Origin: Pseudoalteromonas luteoviolacea
GTDB lineage: Bacteria > Pseudomonadota > Gammaproteobacteria > Enterobacterales > Alteromonadaceae
Length of the DNA: 64,000 nt
NCBI RefSeq assembly: GCF_021654285.1
Contig: NZ_JAKFZS010000002.1
Coordinates: 1-64,000 of the forward strand
Reading direction: 5' to 3'
Shown: in pieces, positions 10,091 through 19,098 of the stretch
Numbering within the stretch: the stretch's first letter is position 1
Layout of the letters: each line of letters opens with the position of its first letter
Program-made: the position numbers and the translations under genes
Notes under the pieces: generated by a model
Seen by the model: the letters and a program-made list of their open reading frames with translations, nothing else
What the model was told of the DNA's origin: nothing
Database searches by the model: none

Positions 10091-10363
10091 GTGAATAAAT
10101 CTCAATTAATCGATCAAATCGCAGCTGATGCTGATATTTCTAAGGCCGCTGCTGGTCGTGCACTGGATTCATTCATTGAGTCAGTAACCGCTGCGCTAAA
10201 AGAAGGCGACTCAGTTGCTCTTGTAGGCTTTGGTACTTTTTCTGTTCGTGAACGCGCTGCACGCACAGGCCGCAACCCTCAAACGGGTGCTGCAATTGAT
10301 ATTGCTGCTGCTAACATCCCTGCTTTTAAAGCTGGTAAAGCTCTAAAAGACGCGGTTAACTAA
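10091..10363 (+). CDS. hupB: DNA-binding protein HU-beta
   Basis: HU is a small nucleoid protein that bends and compacts DNA as a dimer. The 90 residues carry the DNABII signature [21 protein letters not shown], the beta-arm that enters the minor groove, with the conserved Pro. The start is GTG 10091, preceded by GAGG at 10079-10082. The lon-hupB-ppiD order is the E. coli one, which supports HU-beta rather than HU-alpha. A strong terminator follows. Confidence 0.96.
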   Translation: MNKSQLIDQIAADADISKAAAGRALDSFIESVTAALKEGDSVALVGFGTFSVRERAARTGRNPQTGAAIDIAAANIPAFKAGKALKDAVN

Positions 10364-10431
10364 GATAGAGCTTATATTTTACACTTACACTATTGTTAAG
10401 TAGATGTAATTGGACGCATAAGCTTCAGAAT

Positions 10432-10463
10432 AAAAAGCGTATCTGGTAAGATACGCTTTTTTT
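10432..10463 (+). terminator. Rho-independent terminator after hupB
   Basis: Stem AAAAAGCGTATC/GATACGCTTTTT around loop TGGTAA, ending in a seven-T tract. Confidence 0.9.
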
Positions 10464-10522
10464 ACATGAGCTAACTGATGCAAAGTACCTTGGTGCTTTG
10501 ACTTAGATAAGAGATAGAACAA

Positions 10523-12436
10523 ATGCTTGAAAAGATTAGAGAGGGCTCTCAGGGCCTTGCTGCCAAGATCGTTCTTGGTGCGGTTATCTTGTCTTTTGCG
10601 CTGGCAGGGATCGGTGGTTACCTAGGTCAAACCACAGAGCAACCAGTTGCAGAAGTCAATGGTGTTAAAATTTCGCAATTAGACTTTGCGAGAGCGTTCG
10701 AAAACGAGCGTGGTAGATTAGAGCAGCAGTTTGGAGAATACTTCGAACAAATCGCTTCTGATCCAACATATATGGCGCAGATCCGCCAAGGCGTGGTTGA
10801 CCGCTTAGTACAGCAAGAATTACAAAATCAGCTTGCAATTGAACTTGGGCTTCGTGTTAGTGACGCACAAATCAAGCAAGCGATATTCGATATGCCTTAC
10901 TTCCAGATCGGTGGTCAATTTAGTAACGACCGTTACTTACAGTTGATCAGACAGATGAATTTCCAACCTGATGACTTCCGTGAGTACCTTCGTGAAGAAA
11001 TGACGCGTGATCAGCTCGTTTCAGCGATTGCAGGATCTGACTTTGCACTTGATAGCGAAGTAAAGCAAACCTTGATTCTACAGCAGCAGACAAGAGACGT
11101 AGATTATATCGTCTTAGACAAAGAGAAACTTAAGTCACAAGTCACTGTAACAGAGTCAGAGATCAAAGATTACTACGACTTAAACCAAGACCAATTCATG
11201 TCACCTGAACAGGTTGCACTGAATTATATTGAGCTAAAAGCATCAGATATGGAGCTGGTTGACCCTGTGACAGATGAGCAAGTACGAGCTTACTACGATG
11301 AAAACCAAGCTCAGTACTTAGAAGAAGAGAGACGCCGTGTTTCACATATTCTAGTTGAAGGCATCGAGGATGCAGAGGCTGCAAAAGCAAAAGCACAAGA
11401 TTTATACTCGCAACTACAGAGCGGTGCTGATTTCGCGGAACTTGCTCAAGAGCATTCAGATGACGTAGCCAGTGGCGAATTAGGTGGTGACCTAGATTGG
11501 ATCGAGCGCGATATGATGGACCCCGAGTTTGAAGCTGCTGCATTTGCACTAGCAAATGTGGGTGATTACTCAGAAGTGGTTGAGTCTGAATTCGGTTTTC
11601 ATATTATCCAATTAACAGATCTTCAAGCACAGGAAGTAACAGCATTTGAAGAAATGGCTGCAGAGCTGCGTGCTGAGCTGGAGCAAAATGCAAAAATTGA
11701 TGCATTCTATGGTAAGCAAGAAGAAGTACGTGAGTTGGCATTTGAAGTGGCAGATACGCTTGATGATGCAGCAGTTGCAGCAAATCTTGAAGTTAAAACG
11801 ACTGAGTTGGTTGCACGTAACTTACTTCCAGCACCTCTAAATCAGCCAGCTGTTTCTCGTGTTATTTTTACACCAGAGCTGCTTGAAGACGGCGTAAACT
11901 CAGAAGTTATAGAAGTTGCACCTGAACACGTTGTTGTTGTTCGTGTGGTTGAGCACAGGCCTGCTGCTGTTAAGTCACTTGAAGAAGTAACAGAGCAAAT
12001 TACAGCGCGTTTAGAAAATGATAAAGCATCTGAGCTAGCAAAAGACAAAGCACATACGTTGTTTGCACAGTTAGAGGAAGGTCAATCTCTTTCTGATATT
12101 GCTGCGTCAGAGTCGCTTGAAGTGAAATCAGAGGCTGCCCTTGCGCGTCAAACTTATGCTGTTTCACCAGCGCTTGTTAGTAAAGCATTTAAAATGCCTC
12201 ACCCGGATGAAGGCGCTTCGTCTAAAGCAATGGTTGAGCTGAATAACGGTGATGCTGCATTACTAGTAGTTAAAGCGGTTAACCTTGCAGAAGTCACTGA
12301 TGAGCTTGAACCTCAGCAGAAACAAAGCGTGACGCGTGCGCAGGTGAATAAAAACTACCTTGCGTTACTAAGTGCGTTAGAAGGTACTGCTGAAATTGTA
12401 AAGCCAAGCTCTTTTGAAGTCACAGAAGAAAATTAA
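10523..12436 (+). CDS. ppiD: Periplasmic folding chaperone PpiD
   Basis: Inner-membrane-anchored SurA/PpiD-type factor that works near the Sec translocon on newly exported proteins. The 637 residues begin with a short cytoplasmic tail and one membrane helix (about 13-33). A SurA-N-like chaperone region follows, then one parvulin domain (about 268-365; RRVSHILVEG, GGDLDWIERDMM, GFHIIQLTD), and a long C-terminal helical region. E. coli PpiD is 623 residues with the same layout. The position behind hupB is conserved. Confidence 0.95.
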   Translation: MLEKIREGSQGLAAKIVLGAVILSFALAGIGGYLGQTTEQPVAEVNGVKISQLDFARAFENERGRLEQQFGEYFEQIASDPTYMAQIRQGVVDRLVQQELQNQLAIELGLRVSDAQIKQAIFDMPYFQIGGQFSNDRYLQLIRQMNFQPDDFREYLREEMTRDQLVSAIAGSDFALDSEVKQTLILQQQTRDVDYIVLDKEKLKSQVTVTESEIKDYYDLNQDQFMSPEQVALNYIELKASDMELVDPVTDEQVRAYYDENQAQYLEEERRRVSHILVEGIEDAEAAKAKAQDLYSQLQSGADFAELAQEHSDDVASGELGGDLDWIERDMMDPEFEAAAFALANVGDYSEVVESEFGFHIIQLTDLQAQEVTAFEEMAAELRAELEQNAKIDAFYGKQEEVRELAFEVADTLDDAAVAANLEVKTTELVARNLLPAPLNQPAVSRVIFTPELLEDGVNSEVIEVAPEHVVVVRVVEHRPAAVKSLEEVTEQITARLENDKASELAKDKAHTLFAQLEEGQSLSDIAASESLEVKSEAALARQTYAVSPALVSKAFKMPHPDEGASSKAMVELNNGDAALLVVKAVNLAEVTDELEPQQKQSVTRAQVNKNYLALLSALEGTAEIVKPSSFEVTEEN

Positions 12437-12455
12437 GATTTTACTTTTGAGATAT

Positions 12456-12482
12456 AAAAAACCACCTTTTGGTGGTTTTTTT
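12456..12482 (+). terminator. Rho-independent terminator after ppiD, probably bidirectional
   Basis: AAAAACCACC/GGTGGTTTTT around a TTTT loop with a T tract on the plus strand. The A run on the left gives a T tract on the minus strand, so it may also end the convergent sap operon. Confidence 0.85.
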
Positions 12483-12507
12483 ATATCTATCGCTATGGCG
12501 GTTTTAC

Positions 12508-13269
12508 TTATACAGCAAGTAGCTTTTTCATTTCCTTAGACTGTGGACGCTTAAAGATGGTATCGCAGCAACCATACTCCACGGCCTCGCCATTATTTAG
12601 TACCAGTAATTTATCACTCATATGCTTTACTAAACTTAGATGGTGAGTGATTAATACATAGGTTAAATCTGTTTCTTCTTGAAGCTTTAATAACAGGTTT
12701 ACAATTTGCGCTCGGACAGAGGGGTCTAGTGATGATAATGCTTCATCTAACACAACGACTTTTGGGTCTAAAATGAGGGCTCTGGCAAGCGCAACGCGCT
12801 GCAGCTGACCGCCGCTAAACATATGTGGGTAATATTCATAGTGCTCTGAGAGCAGCCCTACACGGGATAAAGTGAGTTCAATCTTTTTGTCTCGTTGTGT
12901 CTGGGTGAGCTTGGTATTAAAGCGCAAGCAATCATCCAGCATTTCACCAATAGTGAGACCCGGGTTGAGAGAACGAGTCGGGTCTTGGAAAATAAGTCGA
13001 ATATGATGGCATTCCCGTTTTGATGCGCCATCGTCGACAATCATATCTCCGTTTAATAGGATCTGCCCAGAGTCAGCCTCTTCTGCGCCCGCCAGTACCT
13101 TGGCAAGGGTACTTTTACCTGAGCCCGTTTCACCAATGACAGCCAATGTTTGTCCAGGTAATACCGCAAATGAAATATTCTTTAAGACTTTTACTTTATC
13201 TCGTTTAAAAATACCTGAACGAGTTTTAAACGTTTTGCTAAGTGCTTGTACTTTTAGCACGGGTTGCAT
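12508..13269 (-). CDS. sapF: Sap ABC transporter, ATP-binding protein SapF
   Basis: ATPase of the Sap (sensitivity to antimicrobial peptides) importer, a DppF/OppF-like subunit. The 253 residues have Walker A GETGSGKST, the ABC signature FSGGQLQRVALARAL, Walker B VVVLDEALSSLD, and the H-loop His in LITHHLSL. It is the last gene of sapABCDF and its start overlaps the end of sapD by 16 bases, so translation is probably coupled. In enterobacteria Sap is linked to peptide resistance, K+ uptake through Trk, and putrescine transport. The substrate here is not determined. Confidence 0.93.
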   Translation of the reverse strand: MQPVLKVQALSKTFKTRSGIFKRDKVKVLKNISFAVLPGQTLAVIGETGSGKSTLAKVLAGAEEADSGQILLNGDMIVDDGASKRECHHIRLIFQDPTRSLNPGLTIGEMLDDCLRFNTKLTQTQRDKKIELTLSRVGLLSEHYEYYPHMFSGGQLQRVALARALILDPKVVVLDEALSSLDPSVRAQIVNLLLKLQEETDLTYVLITHHLSLVKHMSDKLLVLNNGEAVEYGCCDTIFKRPQSKEMKKLLAV

Positions 13270-14261
13270 TTTTTCTTCTCTCTATTGAGTGGAAAGTGAC
13301 ATGCATAAGAGTGTCCATGTGATTTCACTAGCACAGGGGTTGCCACACATTCTCTTTGTGCTTGTGGACAACGAGGCCCTAACCTGCACCCTATAGGTAG
13401 ATGTTGCAAAGGAGGGATTGTGCCTTTTAGTGCGTAAAAGGGAGCTTTGTGTCCTAGTCCATGTGCATAATCAGGGAGTGATTTTACCAGCGCCTGGGTA
13501 TAGGGGTGGTAAGGGTCGGTAAACACTTTTTTTGTCGGTCCGGCTTCCACCATTTGCCCACAGTACAGAACATGAATAGCATGAGACCATTGTGTGATTT
13601 CTTCTAATTCGTGGGAAATCATTAATATAGACATGTTTTTAAGTTGATTCAGACTTTTTAGCAGCCTAAATACTTGTGCGCGCGTGGTACTTTCAAGTGC
13701 AGTAGTTGGTTCATCTGCGATAAGCAATTGAGGGTTTCTAGCAATGGCCATGGCTATCATGACTTTTTGACACACACCTTCTGATAATTCATGAGGGTAA
13801 CTACTAGATATTCGCTCATCATCTCGAATACCAACTTTGTGTAATAAGGCTTTAACTTTAACTTTGCGCTCTTTTTTACGACCAAAAAAGCCTGCTTTGA
13901 AACACTCATCGGGCAGCGACTCGGCGACCTGTTCAAAGATTTTAGCGGTCGGATCTAGACTTCTTCTAGGCTCTTGATAAATCATTGCCATATCTCGGCC
14001 AACAACTTTGCGTCGCTTTTCAGGGCTTAAGCGCATTAAGTCAACGCCACGCCAGTGCATTCGGTCAGCTGTGATCCGCCAGCGTTCGTTGAGGACACCG
14101 ACAATTGCTTTTGCAATTAAGCTTTTCCCTGAACCCGACTCACCGACAAGTGCATGCACCTCACCTTCTTTAAGGCTCAGGTTAACCTTGTCTACAGCAC
14201 GAATGACTCCATCTTCAGTAGGCAGCTCTATCGTGAGGTTTTTAATATCAAGTAGTTGCAT
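13254..14261 (-). CDS. sapD: Sap ABC transporter, ATP-binding protein SapD
   Basis: Second ATPase of the Sap transporter (335 residues, E. coli 330). Visible are Walker A GESGSGKS, the signature region ELSEGVCQKVMIAMAIARNP (a degenerate LSGGQ, as in SapD-type proteins), Walker B LLIADEPTTALE, and the C-terminal oligopeptide-transporter extension with clustered cysteines (CRLGPRCPQAQREC) that may bind an Fe-S cluster or metal. It overlaps sapC by one base and sapF by 16. Confidence 0.94.
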   Translation of the reverse strand: MQLLDIKNLTIELPTEDGVIRAVDKVNLSLKEGEVHALVGESGSGKSLIAKAIVGVLNERWRITADRMHWRGVDLMRLSPEKRRKVVGRDMAMIYQEPRRSLDPTAKIFEQVAESLPDECFKAGFFGRKKERKVKVKALLHKVGIRDDERISSSYPHELSEGVCQKVMIAMAIARNPQLLIADEPTTALESTTRAQVFRLLKSLNQLKNMSILMISHELEEITQWSHAIHVLYCGQMVEAGPTKKVFTDPYHPYTQALVKSLPDYAHGLGHKAPFYALKGTIPPLQHLPIGCRLGPRCPQAQRECVATPVLVKSHGHSYACHFPLNREKKKCNPC

Positions 14262-15154
14262 TAGGTTGCCTTTCTTGCTTGGAGTGCTTTTCTTAGCCCA
14301 TCACCTACAAGATTAGTGGCTAATACTGATAAAAACAATAGCGCACCAGGCAGGCCAACAGTCCATGGCGCGAGGTAAATAAGCCCTAAATTTTCAGCCA
14401 ACATGGCGCCCCATTCAGTCGTTGGCGGTTGGGCGCCTAGCTTCAAAAAACCCAGTGCTGCGATATCCAAAATAGCAGTTGATAATGCCAAAGTGAAAAT
14501 CACCACGATATGTTCGTAAATATTTGGAAATACTCCTCTAAATAAAATTTGACCTCGGCTGGCACCATCTAGCCTATATGCGCCGATATAATCTTTATTT
14601 AGCTCCTCAACGACGAGGTTTCTAATAGAGTGAATATGCTGTGGTAGCAGCGCTAGAATAATAGCCCATACCGTATTGAGTAAGCCTGGTCCCAAGATGG
14701 CGATGATAATTATTGCGAGTAGTAGTGAAGGAATGGCGAGCGTAATATCAAGTAAGTGGTTTAATATACTCGATTTAAACCCTTTATTGATCCCAGCTAA
14801 AGTACCTAGTATAACCCCAAATATCGTTGTAACTAGCGCCGCAACAATGGACAATCCAAACGTATAAGTTGCGCCATTCATCAGCCGTGAAAGGACATCA
14901 CGCCCTAAATCATCCGTACCTAAAATAAAATGTACATCTCCGTCATCGTGCCATGATGGAGGTAAAAGCAGCGCATTACTGTGCTGTTGATCTATACCAT
15001 AAGGTGCTAGTAACGGCGCTGTTGTAGCTAACAAGGTTAAACCAATAAACATCCATAATCCGAGCAAGGCAAGATGATTAGCTTTGAAATTTCTCCACAG
15101 CCTTGAGAGTGGTGAGCGGTTTGACTCTTCACTGTATAAGCTAAACTTTGCCAT
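14261..15154 (-). CDS. sapC: Sap ABC transporter, permease SapC
   Basis: Inner-membrane permease of the DppC/OppC type (297 residues). An N-terminal helix (about 28-50) is followed by a periplasmic loop with ILGTDDLGRDVLSRL and five further helices. The EAA-like cytoplasmic loop that contacts the ATPases is DYIGAYRLDGASRGQILFRG. It overlaps sapB by 14 bases and sapD by one, indicating a single operon. Confidence 0.94.
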   Translation of the reverse strand: MAKFSLYSEESNRSPLSRLWRNFKANHLALLGLWMFIGLTLLATTAPLLAPYGIDQQHSNALLLPPSWHDDGDVHFILGTDDLGRDVLSRLMNGATYTFGLSIVAALVTTIFGVILGTLAGINKGFKSSILNHLLDITLAIPSLLLAIIIIAILGPGLLNTVWAIILALLPQHIHSIRNLVVEELNKDYIGAYRLDGASRGQILFRGVFPNIYEHIVVIFTLALSTAILDIAALGFLKLGAQPPTTEWGAMLAENLGLIYLAPWTVGLPGALLFLSVLATNLVGDGLRKALQARKAT

Positions 15155-16172
15155 GAGATTGGTTCCTAGATACAGGGTCGAGTAAGGAATGGGTTAAATC
15201 AGCGAGCATATTGGCAAAAATAACGAACATGGAGACTGCGAGTAAACCGCCCTGAATTGCAGGGTAATCGCGTTGATAAATACTGTCTATCAACCAACGT
15301 CCAACACCGGGCCAAGAAAAAATGACTTCGGTCACCATAGCGAGCGTAATGAGCGTACTAAATTGCAAACCAATCTGTTTAATAACAGGTAAGAGCGCAT
15401 TACGTAGCGCATGATCTAATATAATTTGTCTGCGGTTCAGCCCTTTTGCTCTGGCTGTCTTTATATAATTTTGTTCTAGTACATTGAGCATCGAGTCTCT
15501 GGTAAACCTGGTCAGTACAGTTGTAGGATACATCGCTAGTACGACTGTTGGTAATGCAAGGTGATGAAGTGCATCAAGAAAAGCCTGTCCGCCGTATGGA
15601 AAGCCAAGTAACCAGATATCTAATAGAATAAAATTAGTAACGGCTGGAATTTCATATAGTAAGCCAATGCGACCCGACATTGGGAACCAGCCAAAACCAA
15701 GACAAAATACCATGATGAGCAATAGCGCCAGCCAAAACACAGGGATAGAAAAGCCAAGCAGTGTGAGTGTACTAATAACTTTGTCCGGCCATTTTTTATG
15801 ATAAGCGCTGGTAATGATCCCTGCTGGAATCCCAAGTAAAATGGCGACTACCAAAGCATAAAAGCATAATTCTAGTGTTGCAGGCAGCAGCAGTGCAACA
15901 TGTGAAGCGACAGTTTGCCCTGAAGAAAGTGATACTCCCCAGTCACCTTGAAATAAGCGGCTAACAAAAGCGCCATACTGCACAAGGACATTGTCATCAA
16001 TATGATATTTCTCTTCAAGCATTTGTGATTGACTAAAACTGGTATTGACTTGGCCACTAAAATTGGTGAGCAGATCACCTGGAAACAAATAGTTCAAGCT
16101 AAATGTAAACGCAGTAAGCGCAAACAGCATAAAGAGTAATAGGCTTAAACGTCTGAAAAGATAATCCAACAT
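15141..16172 (-). CDS. sapB: Sap ABC transporter, permease SapB
   Basis: Permease of the DppB/OppB type (343 residues, E. coli 321) with six predicted membrane helices. The EAA loop is NYIKTARAKGLNRRQIILDH, with the C-terminal VFSWPGVGRWLIDSI. Its ATG shares one base with the sapA stop (TAATG), so translation should be coupled. It pairs with SapC. Confidence 0.94.
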   Translation of the reverse strand: MLDYLFRRLSLLLFMLFALTAFTFSLNYLFPGDLLTNFSGQVNTSFSQSQMLEEKYHIDDNVLVQYGAFVSRLFQGDWGVSLSSGQTVASHVALLLPATLELCFYALVVAILLGIPAGIITSAYHKKWPDKVISTLTLLGFSIPVFWLALLLIMVFCLGFGWFPMSGRIGLLYEIPAVTNFILLDIWLLGFPYGGQAFLDALHHLALPTVVLAMYPTTVLTRFTRDSMLNVLEQNYIKTARAKGLNRRQIILDHALRNALLPVIKQIGLQFSTLITLAMVTEVIFSWPGVGRWLIDSIYQRDYPAIQGGLLAVSMFVIFANMLADLTHSLLDPVSRNQSHGKV

Positions 16173-17827
16173 TATTTAACTTCCTTTCTGACATTGGCTA
16201 GTGAAACACCGCCGAAAGGCCTTAACTCAGCACCTGCGATTTCAGCACTACGCGCCTGAAATCTAACCCCATGGGCAATTGGGACTAATGGGAGCTCTTC
16301 TATTAACATTTCTTGAGCTTGCTGATAATAAAATTTACGCATTTTGAGGTCGTTGGTATCTAACGCTTGAGTTAATAAAAGGTCGAATTCGGGGTTACAC
16401 CAGTTGGCTGGGTTCTTACCCGTAAATGTGGCTGTACAGCTCAATAGTGGGCTAAAAAAGTTGTCAGGATCTGGCGTATCAGCAGCCCATCCTAATAAAA
16501 CGCTGTCATGTTCATGTTGACCAATCCGTTCAATAAATGTATTCCACTCATACTCAACAATACGTGTTCTGATCCCGATTTGGCGAAGATCGCTTTGAAT
16601 GAGCTCGGCCATTTTTCGTGCATTGGGGTTATATATACGCGATACAGGCATGGCCCAGAGTGTCATTTCGAACCCATCAGGGTAACCCGCTTCCGATAAA
16701 TATTGTTTAGCTACTTTTGGGTTGTAATAAGGCATCGCTTGTTCAGTAAACGCCCATGAAGAGGGAGGAAGAATAGACTGTGCAGCAATACCATTCCCAT
16801 AAAAAACGGCCTGCATGATTTTATCAAAGTCGATACTGTGCGCGAGCGCTTTTCTAACCAGCACATTATCAAAAGGCGGCTTTTCAGTATTAAATGCCCA
16901 GTAACCCACATTTAAGTTTACGGCCTGATCAACCACAATATCTTGCCTTTGAGATAATGCTTCTAGCTGTGTTGCACTTGGATGCGAGGTAATATCACAT
17001 TCTTTGGTGAGCATTTTGGCTATGCGTGTTGTATTGTTAGTGGTGATGTCATAAACCAGCTGATCGACGGCATAATCGTGTTTCCAATAGCCGTCGTGTT
17101 TGTGGAAGCGTACCAAGTTATCTCTTAAAAAGTGCTTATATTTATACGGACCTGTCCCAATAGGTAAGGAATCAAATAAATGCTTCTTGTCTTGGGATGC
17201 CCGCAACATTGCATACTCTTCAGATAAGATCACGGCAAAATCAGTGGCAATATTCGATAGTAGGCTACTTTCAGCACTGAAGAGCTCAAACCGGACACTA
17301 TAATCATCTACTTTGACAATTTTTCTGATCAACTGGTCCATCCCCACACTTTGAAAGTAAGGGTAATTGGCATCTTGCACAAAGTGATAAGGGTTGTAGA
17401 CGTCAAATAGGCGACTGAAAGAGAAGATCACATCGTCCGCATTCATGGTACGAGTGGGAGTAAAATAATCAGTGCTGTGAAATTGTACGTCTTTTCTAAG
17501 TTTGAAAGTAATTTTTTTACCGTCATCGCTGATCAACCACTCTGTTGCCAATTCAGGCTTAAATTCTGCTGTGACAGGGTCGATACTGATTAAAGAGTTA
17601 TATAGTTGGTTAGCGATGATATCTATGGTTGAGCCAGTTGTTGTGACTTGTGGGTTAAAGGAGACTGGATTTGCTTCAGCGCAATAGACGATGCCTTGGG
17701 TTTTATTTGTCTGTTTCGCATCCGGCACGTCTCCACACGCAGATACAAACATGGTTGTAGCTGCGGCAAAAACGGCCTCTTTATATTTTTGACAGATATG
17801 TAAAAGGTCAGTCATTTTGGCGACCAC
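16172..17827 (-). CDS. sapA: Sap peptide-binding protein SapA, lipoprotein form
   Basis: Solute-binding protein of the DppA/OppA family (551 residues) that delivers ligand to SapBC. The N-terminal stretch AAATTMFVSAC carries a lipobox, so it is probably a lipoprotein; from memory the enterobacterial SapA is a free periplasmic protein. Family features are IVYCAEANPVSFNPQ near the mature start and LSEAGYPDGFEMTLW later. The GTG start at 17827 has AGAGG before it; ATG 17815 is an alternative. It starts two bases after the pspF stop, so sap may be read through from pspF. Confidence 0.9.
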   Translation of the reverse strand: MVAKMTDLLHICQKYKEAVFAAATTMFVSACGDVPDAKQTNKTQGIVYCAEANPVSFNPQVTTTGSTIDIIANQLYNSLISIDPVTAEFKPELATEWLISDDGKKITFKLRKDVQFHSTDYFTPTRTMNADDVIFSFSRLFDVYNPYHFVQDANYPYFQSVGMDQLIRKIVKVDDYSVRFELFSAESSLLSNIATDFAVILSEEYAMLRASQDKKHLFDSLPIGTGPYKYKHFLRDNLVRFHKHDGYWKHDYAVDQLVYDITTNNTTRIAKMLTKECDITSHPSATQLEALSQRQDIVVDQAVNLNVGYWAFNTEKPPFDNVLVRKALAHSIDFDKIMQAVFYGNGIAAQSILPPSSWAFTEQAMPYYNPKVAKQYLSEAGYPDGFEMTLWAMPVSRIYNPNARKMAELIQSDLRQIGIRTRIVEYEWNTFIERIGQHEHDSVLLGWAADTPDPDNFFSPLLSCTATFTGKNPANWCNPEFDLLLTQALDTNDLKMRKFYYQQAQEMLIEELPLVPIAHGVRFQARSAEIAGAELRPFGGVSLANVRKEVK

Positions 17828-17829
17828 AG

Positions 17830-18915
17830 TTAAGCCTCTTGTTGTGAGTCTAACAAATTGTATTTTTTCAAATATCCCCTTAGCTGATGATACGTCAATC
17901 CAAGGTTTTGTGCAGTTTTCTTTTGGTTAAATTGACTAAACTCTAATGCTTTTTTTAGTAACTCGATTTCGTAGTCACTTGAGAGTGTTTTTAAGTCACA
18001 TGGAAAGCTTTGTGTTGTCACTGTTAAAGATTGAACCTCGGCAACCTCAATTACTTCATTTGTATCGCTCTTTGACTGAGTCACTGGGGCTATCGGCTCT
18101 AATTTTTGCGCTTTTATTCTTTGCTGAGGTCGGTAAGGGCTTTCAAAAGGATCAAAAGTAATGTGATGAACAGGAAGGTGCTCATTACCATGTCGGTATA
18201 AGCTTCGCTCTATGACATTTTTTAACTCACGAATATTGCCCGGCCAATCATATGTAAGCAGTGCCTCGGTTGCTTTGCGAGTAAAGCCGCTAAACAGTGA
18301 CCACCCTAGATCTCTGGCCATATTTATGGCGAAGTGCTCTGCAAGCAATAAGATATCTTCTTGTCGAGCGCGTAGTGGCGGGAGTGTAATCACGTCAAAT
18401 GCGAGTCTATCTAGTAAGTCATGCCTAAACTCACCGTTTTCGGCAAGACTAGGTAAATCTTCATTGGTTGCACACACTAAGCGTGTATCTACCTTGACCG
18501 TTTGCTTGCCACCAACACGTTCAAATTCCCCATATTCGATCACGCGTAGTAACTTTTCTTGCACCATGGCTGAAGTGTTGGCGAGTTCATCTAAAAACAA
18601 AGTGCCGCCATTGGCACGCTCAAAGCGCCCCTCATGCCGCTTACTGGCGCCAGTAAATGCGCCTGATTCGTGACCGAATAGCTCACTTTCAAGTAAATTT
18701 TCATTTAGTGCTGCACAGTTGAGTTTTACGTAGTTTTGATCCCAGCGCTCGGATAAAAAGTGCAACCGCGCAGCAATGAGCTCTTTACCGGTACCGCGCT
18801 CCCCAATGATAAGCACGGGTTTTTCCAATGGAGCAAGTTGAGAGACCTGATCTAATACAGCTAAAAAGCTATCAGACTGGCCGAGTAAGTTATCCTGTTG
18901 ACGGAATTGACTCAT
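17830..18915 (-). CDS. pspF: Phage-shock-protein operon transcriptional activator PspF
   Basis: Sigma54-dependent activator that drives pspA when PspA releases it under membrane stress. The 361 residues begin directly with the AAA+ domain and lack an N-terminal sensor, as PspF does. Walker A is GERGTGKE (38-45), the sigma54-contacting loop is GAFTGA (85-90), and a Fis-type helix-turn-helix closes the protein (KKTAQNLGLTYHQLRGYLKK). It diverges from pspA, and the spacer carries two palindromes that are likely its own sites. sapA follows after two bases. Confidence 0.96.
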   Translation of the reverse strand: MSQFRQQDNLLGQSDSFLAVLDQVSQLAPLEKPVLIIGERGTGKELIAARLHFLSERWDQNYVKLNCAALNENLLESELFGHESGAFTGASKRHEGRFERANGGTLFLDELANTSAMVQEKLLRVIEYGEFERVGGKQTVKVDTRLVCATNEDLPSLAENGEFRHDLLDRLAFDVITLPPLRARQEDILLLAEHFAINMARDLGWSLFSGFTRKATEALLTYDWPGNIRELKNVIERSLYRHGNEHLPVHHITFDPFESPYRPQQRIKAQKLEPIAPVTQSKSDTNEVIEVAEVQSLTVTTQSFPCDLKTLSSDYEIELLKKALEFSQFNQKKTAQNLGLTYHQLRGYLKKYNLLDSQQEA

Positions 18916-18917
18916 AT

Positions 18918-18954
18918 TTGACTAACTCTTAGTTTTTTTGACTAACATCTAGTT
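18918..18954. promoter_or_regulatory. Tandem palindromes, candidate PspF enhancer sites
   Basis: Two copies of TTGACTAAC..TAGTTT occur exactly 20 bases apart. Each has a palindromic core: ACTAA-CTC-TTAGT and ACTA-ACATC-TAGT. They lie immediately upstream of the pspF start and about 80 bases before the pspA sigma54 promoter. This fits paired upstream activating sequences that both activate pspA and repress pspF. Confidence 0.65.
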
Positions 18955-19035
18955 TATTTGAAAAAAAACGGGATGGATAGTTTTTTATTATAATTATAAG
19001 TTATTGAAATTTATTGTTTATTTTTCTTTTTAAAG

Positions 19036-19053
19036 TTGGCAAGCTTATTGATA
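19036..19053 (+). promoter_or_regulatory. Sigma54 promoter of pspABC
   Basis: TTGGCAAGCTTATTGATA: the -24 GG is at 19038-19039 and a G falls at the -12 position with ten bases between. The sequence resembles the E. coli pspA promoter as I recall it (also GG-N10-G with a non-C second base). It lies 46 bases before the pspA start codon. Confidence 0.7.
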
Positions 19054-19098
19054 CATATTTATCAGCAATATAAATCACAACCAATGAGGTAAAAGATT

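Noticed and set aside
18212..18673. 153-codon frame antisense to pspF
   Set aside because: Covers the conserved AAA+ region of pspF in reverse; no family resemblance.
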